Below the pieces are notes generated by a model, which had not been told where the DNA came from, did no database searches, and was given only the letters and a program-made list of their open reading frames with translations. 37,971 nucleotides of DNA from a virus, in IMG/VR virus record IMGVR_UViG_3300032294_000767, positions 1-37,971 of that record, one strand, 5' to 3'. Of this stretch, positions 29,638 to 37,971 are shown in pieces. Numbering within the stretch: position 1 is the first letter of the stretch; each line of letters begins with the position of its first letter. The translations under genes and the position numbers were made by a program.

Positions 29638-29994
29638 ATGGCCGCTACAAGTATAGGACTTTCTACTGTTGCCTTTGGATTAGCCGCTGAAACTGGCGTT
29701 GTTATTCAGAGCTTCTCGCTTACACAGACAGCAGAAACAACGGAAGTCTCAAAGCACAATGGCACTCACTCTGCTGTTGCGTTTTCTGCTTACAAAAGGA
29801 ATGTTAGTCTTTCTGGTAATTGTAGTGGTGCTGTCGCCTCCTCTGGAATTGGTGGAACCCTTGCCCTAACTGGCAACACAACCGCAGTATCTAGCGGAAC
29901 TTACTTTGTGACGGATGTTTCTTTCTCACAAGCCGCCGACGGCTTCAACAGCTTTGACCTATCAGCAACCGCATACGATGGATTAAATACATAA
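29638..29994 (+). CDS. Tail tube-type protein, paralogue A
   Basis: 118 residues preceded by AAAGGAATATCAAATG. Ser/Thr/Ala-rich beta protein sharing with the next gene an MAATxIG start, GVVIQSFSLTQTAETTEVSK, AVAFSAYKRNVSLSG and a closing ADGFNSFDLSATAYDG. Position before the tail chaperone is where major tail (tube) proteins lie. I call it tube-like on synteny and size, not on a motif. Confidence 0.6.
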   Translation: MAATSIGLSTVAFGLAAETGVVIQSFSLTQTAETTEVSKHNGTHSAVAFSAYKRNVSLSGNCSGAVASSGIGGTLALTGNTTAVSSGTYFVTDVSFSQAADGFNSFDLSATAYDGLNT

Positions 29995-29995
29995 T

Positions 29996-30349
29996 ATGGC
30001 CGCCACAATCATCGGAAATAGCACAGACCTAGCCTTCGGGATTTCCTCCGCACAAACCGGAATGGTGATTCAGTCCATCTCTTCCTCTGCCTCTGCTGAT
30101 GCAGTTGAGCTAAAGAATAAGGGAGGGGATGTTACGGCGGTAGTGTTCCGCAACAAGAAAGTCACCTACTCGGTAGAGGGTGCATATACAACCTTTAGCG
30201 GTAGCGTTGGGGCAACCATCACAGTATCTAACGGAACTAACTATGATCTGTCTGGTGCGGCCTATATTACTGAAACCGCCAGAAACCGTAGTGCAGACAA
30301 CTTTGAGACGGTATCCTTCACAGCAGTTCGATACGATGGTATAAGTTAG
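29996..30349 (+). CDS. Tail tube-type protein, paralogue B
   Basis: 117 residues starting one base after the preceding stop. Matching segments are MAATIIG, GMVIQSISSSASADAVELK, AVVFRNKKVTYSVEG and ADNFETVSFTAVRYDG. It is a tandem duplicate. One copy may form the tube and the other a cap, ring or surface variant. Confidence 0.6.
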   Translation: MAATIIGNSTDLAFGISSAQTGMVIQSISSSASADAVELKNKGGDVTAVVFRNKKVTYSVEGAYTTFSGSVGATITVSNGTNYDLSGAAYITETARNRSADNFETVSFTAVRYDGIS

Positions 30350-30368
30350 TTTTAACCTAGAAATCCTT

Positions 30369-30755
30369 ATGCAAGAAAAAATCCTCTATACTCGAAACAT
30401 CAAGCTCGCCTCAACCCTCGCCACATTTGGCATCCCCTTTAGAGAGAAAGAGCCAATGGCCGTCATTGAGGATGCAGACGATAACAACCGCAGAAGCGTT
30501 ACATTCTTCTTTAGCGACCTTCCTAGTGGTCTTGGCGGAAAGATCGTTGATATGTGGGAAAAGGGCTGGTCAGCTATTACGAACCACGATGACCCCATAG
30601 CCTATTGCAGAGCCGTACTAGAAAACCGAGAGCGTCTTTTAGACGCTATGAATAACGCCACCCCCCTAGTCAAAAAGCAGTTTGGGAAAGCTACCTTGCT
30701 AGTTAGCAAGAACGCATCCCCAGAACTACGAAAGAAATTAAGCAAATACCTATGA
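30369..30755 (+). CDS. Hypothetical tail-block protein
   Basis: 128 residues, beginning MQEKILYTRNIKLASTLATF, with a basic C-terminus (SPELRKKLSKYL). It is unrecognised. It lies between tube-like and chaperone genes, coupled by ATGA to the latter, so a tail assembly role is likely. The ATG is preceded by GAAATCCTT instead of a ribosome site. Confidence 0.6.
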   Translation: MQEKILYTRNIKLASTLATFGIPFREKEPMAVIEDADDNNRRSVTFFFSDLPSGLGGKIVDMWEKGWSAITNHDDPIAYCRAVLENRERLLDAMNNATPLVKKQFGKATLLVSKNASPELRKKLSKYL

Positions 30756-31132
30756 ACCTAGACCTACAAAAAGATGAGGAGATTCTAAACAAGGCACTCG
30801 ATAAATCCTTTGTCATAAACGAGAGAATGTTTAAGGGAAGCAAGGTTGGCAAGTTCACCCTTGGCACACGAATTGTGATGAACCAGATTCGTGAGGAGGC
30901 AGACACTACAGAGTTCTTTATTTGGTCTAGCCTATATTGCCTAACCCATCCAAGATCGGAGCTAGTGAAGTTGGCTTGGGACAAGGCCAAGTTTAGGGAG
31001 GCGGTTCTGAATTGGTCTGACGAGTTTAATGAGGCTGATTTTATTGAAGGGGTTAAGATTGTAGACGAAATCTTTTCTGAAATTGCAGAGGCTCGTGTTC
31101 AGACTAACGGAGGGAACGACTCCCCAAAATAG
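30752..31132 (+). CDS. Tail assembly chaperone, short form (gpG-like)
   Basis: 126 residues, mostly helical and acidic (EEILNKALDKSFVINERMF, EFNEADFIEGVKIVDEIFSE). It sits between tail-tube-like genes and the tape measure, as lambda G does. It ends SPK-stop with the slippery heptamer CCCAAAA on its last codons. Such chaperones coat the tape measure during tail assembly. The short form is the main product. Confidence 0.75.
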   Translation: MNLDLQKDEEILNKALDKSFVINERMFKGSKVGKFTLGTRIVMNQIREEADTTEFFIWSSLYCLTHPRSELVKLAWDKAKFREAVLNWSDEFNEADFIEGVKIVDEIFSEIAEARVQTNGGNDSPK

Positions 31133-31335
31133 TACAGCCAGCCGGGATTGCTTCGTCCGTCTGGCTATTCGCAAAGGAGTTCGGTTGGACAGCAGAGCAA
31201 GTGTTGTGGGAGATGGCAGAGGTGCAACTTGTTCAGCTAGAACACGCTATGCTTGTCAATCGTGGGATTGATGTCAGAAGGCACAACTCTAACGCAGTAA
31301 ATATAATTGATGATATTCTTGACGATAGACAATAA
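30752..31335 (+). CDS. Tail assembly chaperone, -1 frameshift product (gpGT-like)
   Basis: Slipping back one base at CCCAAAA (31123-31129) bypasses the TAG at 31130 and enters a 68-codon frame ending at TAA 31335, giving a 194-residue fusion. The added part (SSVWLFAKEFGWTAEQVLWE, then QLEHAMLVNRG, then NIIDDILDDRQ) resembles the T-domain of G/GT chaperones. This extension has no start codon or ribosome site at its beginning, so it is otherwise an unexplained open stretch. The tape measure block follows. Confidence 0.78.
31123..31166 (+). promoter_or_regulatory. Programmed -1 ribosomal frameshift signal
   Basis: Slippery heptamer C-CCA-AAA in the zero frame (31123-31129), a 6-base spacer including the stop TAG, then a hairpin: AGCCAG (31136-31141) pairs with CTGGCT (31161-31166) and CGG (31143-31145) with CCG (31157-31159), with one C/T mismatch between. 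Heptamer, spacer length and stem all match the known layout. Confidence 0.78.
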
Positions 31336-31339
31336 ATTT

Positions 31340-32038
31340 ATGGCTAATGTATTTAAGTTGGATACTAGGGATTTCAATAGAACTATCGATAAGTATATTG
31401 AATTGCGTAATGCTGATTTTCTAACAGAAGTTAATAGGAGAGCCGCCAACATTATTATGAAGGCGATGCAATACACGAAAAGGACAAGCCCAGAAAGAGT
31501 GGTTAGAGAGCTTGGAGCAATTCGGCAAGTTAGAAGGCTAAAGGGAGGGACTGGAAGAGAGACAAAGGCCAAAAGAAATAGGGATTTCTACAAGGGGAGT
31601 CCGGCTGGATATAAGATATTTAATTGGAGGAGAAAGAATAGGCCACAAAGTTTGCCCCCAAAATTGCGTGGAGGTGGATTGGGTGGCAAGGGAATGGGTC
31701 AAAAGTATGATAGTTTTGTAAAATCTGTTAGGCGTTCTTGTGGTTATATTGTTGCTGGCTGGCTACCCGCATTGAATAGGTATAAACAACAAGGAGTAAA
31801 AAATACAAAAACTGATATTAAGAAACAGCCATCCCCAAAAACTTCCGCTGGAAAGGGATATGCTGTGCCAGCACAAAGGGCTGGGGATTTTATTAAGACC
31901 ATATTTGCAAACACGGCCAACGCTGTTGATAAGATTGGGGTTGCCCCCCTTCGGCTTGCCTTCCGACTAGAAGAGCAAGATATGAAAACATATATAGAGC
32001 GTAAGGAGCAAGAGAGGCTTAACAAGCTCAAGAGATAA
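31340..32038 (+). CDS. Hypothetical basic tail protein
   Basis: 232 residues from ATG 31340; the longer frame from 31307 would run into the frameshift extension. Very basic throughout (RRLKGGTGRETKAKRNRDFY, NWRRKNRPQSLPPKLRGGGL). The N-terminus (FKLDTRDFNRTIDKYIELRN) faintly recalls HK97 gp10-type tail-completion proteins. It overlaps nothing upstream and is one base from the tape measure. The function is not clear. Confidence 0.6.
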   Translation: MANVFKLDTRDFNRTIDKYIELRNADFLTEVNRRAANIIMKAMQYTKRTSPERVVRELGAIRQVRRLKGGTGRETKAKRNRDFYKGSPAGYKIFNWRRKNRPQSLPPKLRGGGLGGKGMGQKYDSFVKSVRRSCGYIVAGWLPALNRYKQQGVKNTKTDIKKQPSPKTSAGKGYAVPAQRAGDFIKTIFANTANAVDKIGVAPLRLAFRLEEQDMKTYIERKEQERLNKLKR

Positions 32039-32039
32039 T

Positions 32040-33332
32040 ATGGCCTTTAAGTTAGAGGGAGAGGTAGTAATTGACGGACGCAAGGGAACAACTGCGTTAA
32101 AAGACCTTCAGAGAGAGGCCAATAAGACATCTGATACTTTCCGCAGGGCTGGTGGCAATACCGAGCGACTAGGGAAAAGCCTTCTTTCCCTCGGCCTTAA
32201 TGCTGGCAAGGCAGGGACATCCTTGGGGTCGTTGGCCAGACTTGGTACTGGTGGACTGTTTGGGGCGGCTGTCCTTGGCTCAATCAATAAGTTTGGAGAA
32301 ACAGTCAAACAAGCCTCAACTGACTACTACCAATCCCAGAAAGCCTTGTCAGATGCCTTCGAGATGTCGTTTAAGAGTACAAGCGTTGAGCAAGCACAAG
32401 CTGGACTAGAAAAGACAGAGGACACGATTGAGTCTTTGCGGGGCAAGATCACCCAGCTTGGGGCTTTTGGCGGGATACTCAAAGGCATAGAAAAATTTAC
32501 TGGGATAAATCTTGGGGTGGGGGATACAGAGAAGGCATTGAAGGACGCAAGAGCAAATCTAATCATACTTGAAAGTACAGTTGAGGCCAGAAAGAAAGAA
32601 TCAGACGCAACAAAGACTCTTGAGGGTCAACTAGAGGCTCTTGAGCGACAAAGCAAAATAAATGCTATTGATATAAAAAATCAAGCATTAAAGGGAGACA
32701 TTTTAGACGAAAATTCTTTGATTGCTTTTGATGCTCTTCAAACTGTTGAACTTGAAATTACAGCACAAAAGGAACTATTAAAAACACTAGAATCAATAAC
32801 TGGTGTAAAAAAGAACCAAGAGGCTATTGACAAGAGTCTTGCTTATTTAGCAGACGCTAGGGTTCGCAGGGCTCAAGCAGAATACAATTTGGCAAAAGCA
32901 AATAACGATGCAAATGCAAAACGATCAAAACAATCACAAGAAGCTGGCGGTGGCCTGTTGGGTGCAAGCAGGGCTGGGCAACAAGCCCTTGATACAGCAA
33001 GGAAAGTAAGGGCTAGAGAGGTGAATAAAGAAGATTTTAGAACGCAAGATGAAGTGTTTGAAAAGATGAAAAAAGAGGAAAATGTTAAGAGGAAGGCACA
33101 AGGATTGCCACCATTAACAGCCCAGAATATGCGGGAAAGGGTGGCCGCACAACAAGCCGCAGGGGAGATGCCCCTGCTATCTGAAAAGCTGGGAGCGATG
33201 CAAGGCGGGACACCAGCAAGTCAAGTTGCCGCAGAAAAAGCAAAGGGCGGGGGTGGGGCAGATATGCAGAAATCACTATTAGACGCAATATCGGAACTTA
33301 ACAAGAAGCTACCAGCCGCAGTAGCCCAATAA
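32040..33332 (+). CDS. Tape measure protein (short)
   Basis: 430 residues. The N-terminus (FKLEGEVVIDGRKGTTALKD, LQREANKTSDTFRRAG) is a typical tape measure start, followed by a small Gly/Ala hydrophobic patch (GTGGLFGAAVLGSINKFG) and long coiled-coil stretches (LEGQLEALERQSKINAID, VRRAQAEYNLAKANND). It lies after the G/GT chaperone as in lambda. At about 1.5 angstrom per helical residue it would set a tail of about 65 nm, short for a siphovirus. The Gly/Ala C-terminus is probably processed or flexible. Confidence 0.75.
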   Translation: MAFKLEGEVVIDGRKGTTALKDLQREANKTSDTFRRAGGNTERLGKSLLSLGLNAGKAGTSLGSLARLGTGGLFGAAVLGSINKFGETVKQASTDYYQSQKALSDAFEMSFKSTSVEQAQAGLEKTEDTIESLRGKITQLGAFGGILKGIEKFTGINLGVGDTEKALKDARANLIILESTVEARKKESDATKTLEGQLEALERQSKINAIDIKNQALKGDILDENSLIAFDALQTVELEITAQKELLKTLESITGVKKNQEAIDKSLAYLADARVRRAQAEYNLAKANNDANAKRSKQSQEAGGGLLGASRAGQQALDTARKVRAREVNKEDFRTQDEVFEKMKKEENVKRKAQGLPPLTAQNMRERVAAQQAAGEMPLLSEKLGAMQGGTPASQVAAEKAKGGGGADMQKSLLDAISELNKKLPAAVAQ

Positions 33333-33336
33333 TTAT

Positions 33337-34017
33337 ATGCCAACAACCATTCTCTCCAATATCTCATCATTTGAATTTGAGCCAGACATCACGACAGACA
33401 ATGGCCGTGATGGGATTACGGCTTTTCAATTCTCTGTTGTTGGTTCGTTTTCTGCACTCAATTCAAACTTTTCTTTAGATCAAGTATTGACCGGAGTTCC
33501 AGATCAGCCACCCGGTAACTTCCGTGTTGTTCGCAGAAATATGAGTCACGTAGCTGGGGATACAGCAGATGGGCTTTATAGGCTTCAAGTATCAGCAGAG
33601 GGTGGAACTGGGGATAATTCTCTTTTTATTCTTGAGACCTCCTTTCAATACCAGCGAGAAATTGTGTCTGGTATTCTCACCATCGGAGCAGAAACTGCCT
33701 TCCCCCAGCAAGTAGGCATTCAATACATTTTAGAATGGCTCTCTCCCACAGTAACAATCACAACCAACAGCCAGCAAGAGGATGTTAACGCAGTTCAAGA
33801 AAGGGTGAGGGAGTTGGCTAGAATTACGCCACCACAGATCATTCGCAATAAACCCCCCAATGAACCCGCTCGACCGGGGCGAACCTCACGACAAATTGAT
33901 GGGCCGGGCATAGACCTTGACGCTACCAATATTGTGGGTTCATCAGTAGAAACCGCCGGTGGTCTTTTCAGAGTTAGAGCCTCTGCGGCGAGGGGACAAG
34001 TGGAGCTTAATCTATGA
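33337..34017 (+). CDS. Minor tail / tail-tip protein (putative)
   Basis: 226 residues, beta-rich in the first 140 (SFEFEPDITTDNGRDGITAF, FILETSFQYQREIVSGILTI), then a helix (EDVNAVQERVRELARITPPQ) and a Pro-rich linker before a short C-terminal strand region. It is unrecognised. Its place between tape measure and the large tail protein suggests a tail-tip component. It overlaps the next gene by ATGA. Confidence 0.6.
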   Translation: MPTTILSNISSFEFEPDITTDNGRDGITAFQFSVVGSFSALNSNFSLDQVLTGVPDQPPGNFRVVRRNMSHVAGDTADGLYRLQVSAEGGTGDNSLFILETSFQYQREIVSGILTIGAETAFPQQVGIQYILEWLSPTVTITTNSQQEDVNAVQERVRELARITPPQIIRNKPPNEPARPGRTSRQIDGPGIDLDATNIVGSSVETAGGLFRVRASAARGQVELNL

Positions 34018-34292
34018 GGAATGGAGGTGTTGGTGCTTTTGTTGTTGCTCCTACGCTTGCAGATAATGGCGTTATTACGAAGAAATACCTTCGTGATTTA
34101 GAGGCCGCCGTAAGGCAACGAACTCCAATAGCAGGGGCGAATATAGATATTAAGGTAACCGACGGCAGTTATGTGATATCTGCAACAGCGGGGGCATTGG
34201 TTGGGGGCGGGGCGGCAGGGTTTAGGGAGGTCACCCTTACTGTCTGCTCCAATGGCACGCCAGCCACAATCACGGTTCTTGCCAAGAATTGA
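34014..34292 (+). CDS. Hypothetical small tail protein
   Basis: 92 residues coupled by ATGA. It has KKYLRDLEAAVRQRTPIAGA then NIDIKVTDGSYVISAT, a helix followed by strands, as in small adaptor proteins beside fibres, and a Gly-rich turn (GALVGGGAAGF). The function is unknown. Confidence 0.55.
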   Translation: MRNGGVGAFVVAPTLADNGVITKKYLRDLEAAVRQRTPIAGANIDIKVTDGSYVISATAGALVGGGAAGFREVTLTVCSNGTPATITVLAKN

Positions 34293-34309
34293 CAAGGGCA
34301 TAGTCTAAA

Positions 34310-37300
34310 GTGAACTCTCAAGAGCTATTTCTGGATGTGTCTAGCGGGAGATTTTTGGATGGTCAAAGCACCATCCCAATTAGCAAGCCAACAATATTTT
34401 CTGATGAGCAAAGGAATCTAAAAATCAATGTTCTTCAAGTAAATAAAAATGTTGTTAGCCCAAAGCAACCGGCTGATGACAGTTCTTTTAGGGCTAGGCT
34501 TGGTACTACGGCATTGAAACTGTCAGATGGTCAAGCCGTAAGCACACAGCCAATCAACACGACTAGAGCTACTGCAACAATAGTGACATCGCCAGCATCT
34601 AGGACAGTTGGTTCAGCTAGGATATTTACATATACACCAGTAACAGCTAATATTATTTCCTCGATAGCAACCTTTCCAATCGTTACTGGGGTATTTAGAT
34701 TGAATGTTGATTATGTTGCACCAGTCACAGCAAGTGTTACGGCAGGGTTTGCAATACCCACGCCAACCATAATTACTCGACCCCTTCAATATGTGGATTC
34801 TGGGATTGCGGCTAGTTATGAATTATCAGACAATTCAGTAAGAGTTAATCCAGACCTAGCGCAATCATTAAACACGACAACAACAGCAACATTTGTTTCT
34901 TCTATTTTGTCTGGTGAGGTTGTTGGTATAAATATTATAAATAGGGGCAGGGGCTATCCAAATGGAACTTATAGCTTAAATGTTTCTCCATCTATAACAA
35001 CTGGGGCAAGCTTTACCGCAACAGTGTCTGGTGGTGTGGTTACAACAATATCAATCGTCACTGGTGGATTTGGTTATTCAAACGGCCCATTTGATTTAGT
35101 ATTTAGTGCAACTACTGGAACTCCTGCGGCGGCAACCGCATCAGCCGTAAGCGGCTCAATCAATCAAATAACTATTACTGATGGTGGAACTGACTATTTG
35201 ACTGCCCCAAGCGTAACCCTTGCCGCACCAACAGCAGGAACAGCGGTTGCAACAGTTGTTGCAAGTGGTGGTTTTATCCAGTCACTAACAATAACAAGCG
35301 GAGGATTTGGATATACAAATGCTCCAACTGTAACGCTTTTCCAGCCCACTAAATCATTGGCTAGTCTTACTAATCAGATTGTAGATTTGGGTTGTAAGGG
35401 GGTTAATACAAACACGATTTCACTTGAATTCAGCGACCCAGATGGAGGTCAGACACCACCCACATCTAAAAGACCAGTTGCATCAATACAATATACTGGT
35501 GATAGCACCTTGTGGAGAATTATTATTAGCGATGTTGGGTATGGCTATTCCGCAACTCCAACAGTATCACACGGAGATATTTTGGCATATTTGCCAGTAA
35601 TAAAATCTGGGTTTTCTGTAACGGATTTAACAGATGTACGAAATGTTAATAATGTATTATCATTGCTTGGCGATACCACAGCTTATGGTGGGGGCAGTTT
35701 TAGTAATGTTCAAAACAGCACTATTACTACTTTTTCTGAAACTGCTGCAAAAATTAACCTTGGTGGACTTAAAATTGGATTTGACCCCCGCACATTATTT
35801 GTCGAGAATAGCAAATGGATTACTGGCGGCTATTCACTTGATAACGCATTCCGATATGTAGTTGCAGACAAAACATCTAGAGGTCAGAGGAGTGATGACA
35901 AAAGAATTCAAAAGGCCCTTCAGTCGGCATCGGGAGTAATTAACAAATCAGCGGAGCTTCTAAATTCTGTTGGCGTTGTTGTAACTGGCTCTATTTACGA
36001 CCCCCAACAAAATAGAGTATTTACACCAGCAGAATCTAGCGGGCTACCTAGTTCTGGGGCTATTAGTGCGGAAGCGTATAAAAAATATTTCCCCCAAGGA
36101 ACAAAAACAAGCATAAGGGGTGTTACTGTGGTCGGCAGTAAGGTTGGCCTACCTGCAAGTGCGAACACTAATGATGTCTCTAATTTCCCAAATCCACAAC
36201 ACGATAAATTTGCTGGTAAAAGTGCCTTGGTTGCCCTTGTCCCAAAAGATAGGAGCATTGTCCCGACAAGATATGCGGTTATGCAGATTGTTATTCCACC
36301 AAGAGATACATCGTATCTAGTTTCTGTTTTAGACTTTAATCCAAGCAATCAATCTTATGTGGACTTTGGAGGTGGAAGATATACACCAGAGTTTAGGGTA
36401 TTGGATGCTGGTGCTGGATATCCAGCAACATATACTAAATCATACGACCTAGTTGAGCTTGGTTCGCTGACCAGCGACCCAGTTATATTTGAATTTAGCG
36501 GCACTACTGTTTATACTATGCCAGCGACTCTTGCCGATGGATTTATTGATACGGCTTTTTCCAATCCAGCCAGCATCGCCACTCGCCCCGGCCCAGCCGC
36601 TGTGCAATATCTATTGGGTGGCGGGGGTGTTGGATACACCAGAAGCACAAATATTGCATTCCAAAGCGTCCAAACTCTTGGCTTGGTTCGATCTGTCAGT
36701 CTGCTTAATGCTCCAGCCTCTTATTCAGATGGGACATATAGCTGTTCTGTGCAAGCCCCTGCCTCTGGAACGGCGGCACAAATAGACTTAATTGTTAGTA
36801 GGGGCGGGACAAAATCTCAAATTGTTGTTGTAAATGGTGGTAGCGGATATACTTCTGCTCCCATTGTTACCGCCCCAGCACCAAACTTTATTAGTGGTCA
36901 AGTGAGAAGTGTTTCTGTTTTGACTCAACCTCAAGGATATTCCATTGGGCAATCATTCTCCCTTTCAGTTCCGACCAGCCCGATTGACGGAGGACAAGCC
37001 GCTGTTCTGTTCACACAATCTGACTCTGGCTCTGTAAGCGTAGTTATTGAAAACCCCGGCTTTGGATACCAAACAGCACAAGTTGCCACAGCACCAGACC
37101 CAGATAGGAGATTAGAATCTGGATTCTTAAATACCCTCGAATTGCAAAATAGCCCTAACGGATACATAGTTGGACAATCTTACTCCTTGCAAATTGGGCA
37201 AAGCCCACAATCGGGAGGAAACGCAGTTGCAAATCTTATTAAAGAATCAGAATCTAAATATATATTCCAGATAGTCAATGCTGGTGCTGGATATGTCTCT

Positions 37301-37945
37301 GCCCCTATTGTAACAGCACCAAGCCCAGACGCACCCAATGGACTGCTTTCGTCAGTAGCTATAACGACTATGGGTGCTGGGTACGCACCGGGAACATATG
37401 AAGCCACAGTCGGCACAGCTCCGTCTGGGGGGCAGACTGCCAAGGTTGATTATGTTGTTGATGAGAATTTGAGTGGTGAATATATTATTGTGGAGAGCGG
37501 TAAGGGATATACTTCAGCACCATCTATTTCTGTTCCGACCCCAGCAGGGTCTGTCATTTCCTCTATTTCTATCACTTGTGCTGGCTCTTATTATACTAGC
37601 GATAATTATGGTGTGACAATCCAAGATGCGACTGGTTCTGGTGCTAGGCTAGATGTCCCGACAATACAGAATGGGCAGTTACAAAATATCAATGTTCTAG
37701 ATAAGGGTTATGGTTTTACAGATAACCCAGCAATTATTTTCCCCAAGCCTCCCATACCACAAACTCCACAGTTACAAAGAAATCAACTAGACCTAACCTT
37801 CAACATCACCACCGCCTCGGCCAACGCCATCTTATCCACAGCTACGCAAAGAGACATCCTAATGGAAGTCTACGAGACGGACGGAACGAACGAACAAGTT
37901 GTGGCACAAGCCACTGTAAATCTAGCCAAGCGAGTTTTAGAATAG
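34310..37945 (+). CDS. Large repeat-rich tail protein (fibre or tip)
   Basis: 1211 residues from GTG 34310. Gly/Tyr repeats of two alternating kinds occur at about 207-345, 400-415 and 698-1140: type A like GYSxGxYxLxVxxAPxSGxxA and type B like INxGxGYTSAPIVTAPxP. At least 16 units are visible. A non-repeat domain (about 430-690) includes KINLGGLKIGFDPRTLF and YAVMQIVIPPRD. The last 60 residues (LDLTFNITTASANAILSTAT) are a separate end domain. Such GGxGYxxAP repeats occur in large phage structural proteins. It is probably a tail fibre or tip that sets host contact. The gene is continued by bases 1-97. Confidence 0.82.
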   Translation: MNSQELFLDVSSGRFLDGQSTIPISKPTIFSDEQRNLKINVLQVNKNVVSPKQPADDSSFRARLGTTALKLSDGQAVSTQPINTTRATATIVTSPASRTVGSARIFTYTPVTANIISSIATFPIVTGVFRLNVDYVAPVTASVTAGFAIPTPTIITRPLQYVDSGIAASYELSDNSVRVNPDLAQSLNTTTTATFVSSILSGEVVGINIINRGRGYPNGTYSLNVSPSITTGASFTATVSGGVVTTISIVTGGFGYSNGPFDLVFSATTGTPAAATASAVSGSINQITITDGGTDYLTAPSVTLAAPTAGTAVATVVASGGFIQSLTITSGGFGYTNAPTVTLFQPTKSLASLTNQIVDLGCKGVNTNTISLEFSDPDGGQTPPTSKRPVASIQYTGDSTLWRIIISDVGYGYSATPTVSHGDILAYLPVIKSGFSVTDLTDVRNVNNVLSLLGDTTAYGGGSFSNVQNSTITTFSETAAKINLGGLKIGFDPRTLFVENSKWITGGYSLDNAFRYVVADKTSRGQRSDDKRIQKALQSASGVINKSAELLNSVGVVVTGSIYDPQQNRVFTPAESSGLPSSGAISAEAYKKYFPQGTKTSIRGVTVVGSKVGLPASANTNDVSNFPNPQHDKFAGKSALVALVPKDRSIVPTRYAVMQIVIPPRDTSYLVSVLDFNPSNQSYVDFGGGRYTPEFRVLDAGAGYPATYTKSYDLVELGSLTSDPVIFEFSGTTVYTMPATLADGFIDTAFSNPASIATRPGPAAVQYLLGGGGVGYTRSTNIAFQSVQTLGLVRSVSLLNAPASYSDGTYSCSVQAPASGTAAQIDLIVSRGGTKSQIVVVNGGSGYTSAPIVTAPAPNFISGQVRSVSVLTQPQGYSIGQSFSLSVPTSPIDGGQAAVLFTQSDSGSVSVVIENPGFGYQTAQVATAPDPDRRLESGFLNTLELQNSPNGYIVGQSYSLQIGQSPQSGGNAVANLIKESESKYIFQIVNAGAGYVSAPIVTAPSPDAPNGLLSSVAITTMGAGYAPGTYEATVGTAPSGGQTAKVDYVVDENLSGEYIIVESGKGYTSAPSISVPTPAGSVISSISITCAGSYYTSDNYGVTIQDATGSGARLDVPTIQNGQLQNINVLDKGYGFTDNPAIIFPKPPIPQTPQLQRNQLDLTFNITTASANAILSTATQRDILMEVYETDGTNEQVVAQATVNLAKRVLE

Positions 37946-37971
37946 CCTTGGGGCAGATGCCCTAACGAAAT
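37849..37971. repeat. Terminal direct repeat (circular-contig overlap), copy 2
   Basis: Exact copy of bases 1-123, covering the 3' end of the large tail gene and the following hairpin. It shows the molecule is circular or circularly permuted and complete. Confidence 0.93.

Overview
The window is a complete circular tailed-phage genome (Caudoviricetes) opened at an arbitrary point. Bases 1-123 recur exactly at 37849-37971, so the unit genome is 37,848 bp. Every convincing gene is on the + strand. Genes are packed tightly, mostly joined by ATGA/GTGA overlaps. The lambda-like head genes (Nu1-like TerS, GpA-like TerL, gpW-like joiner, gpB-like portal, protease-scaffold, decoration protein, capsid) and a G/GT-type tail chaperone frameshift point to a siphovirus. 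An overlapping small membrane protein and lipoprotein next to an M15-type endolysin suggest a Gram-negative host. The sequence alone does not identify the host further. I see no integrase, CI-like repressor, DNA polymerase or tRNA, so the phage is probably virulent and borrows the host replisome.

Layout: (1) 127-1855 holds one unknown gene and the lysis cassette. (2) 1859-11615 is the early/replication region: MazG-like protein, metallophosphoesterase, winged-helix proteins, a minimal ATP-dependent ligase-like enzyme, a PD-(D/E)XK nuclease, a recombination-associated protein with an ExoX-C-like domain, a replisome organiser with a probable embedded origin, a beta-class DNA methyltransferase, a secreted 3D-domain protein and several microproteins. 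(3) 11616-11864 is a non-coding control region with direct and inverted repeats and a promoter-like element. (4) 11865-21305 is packaging and head: ParB-like protein, TerS, HNH nuclease, TerL, gpW-like, portal with a C-terminal HExxH metallopeptidase-like extension, protease-scaffold, decoration protein and capsid, closed by a strong intrinsic terminator. (5) 21412-25967 is a glycosylation island: a two-domain glycosyltransferase, a SAM methyltransferase, a GT7 galactosyltransferase-like protein, a GT2-like protein and a GT9-like protein. (6) 25995-37945 is connector and tail: two tandem paralogous pairs, a repeat-rich structural protein, a programmed -1 frameshift in the tail chaperone, a short tape measure and a 1211-residue repeat-rich tail protein whose 3' end wraps to base 97.

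The points most worth following up are the glycosylation cassette inside the structural genes, the portal-metallopeptidase fusion, the iteron/AT-rich origin inside the initiator gene, the CCCAAAA frameshift signal and the repeated promoter-like elements of the two control regions.
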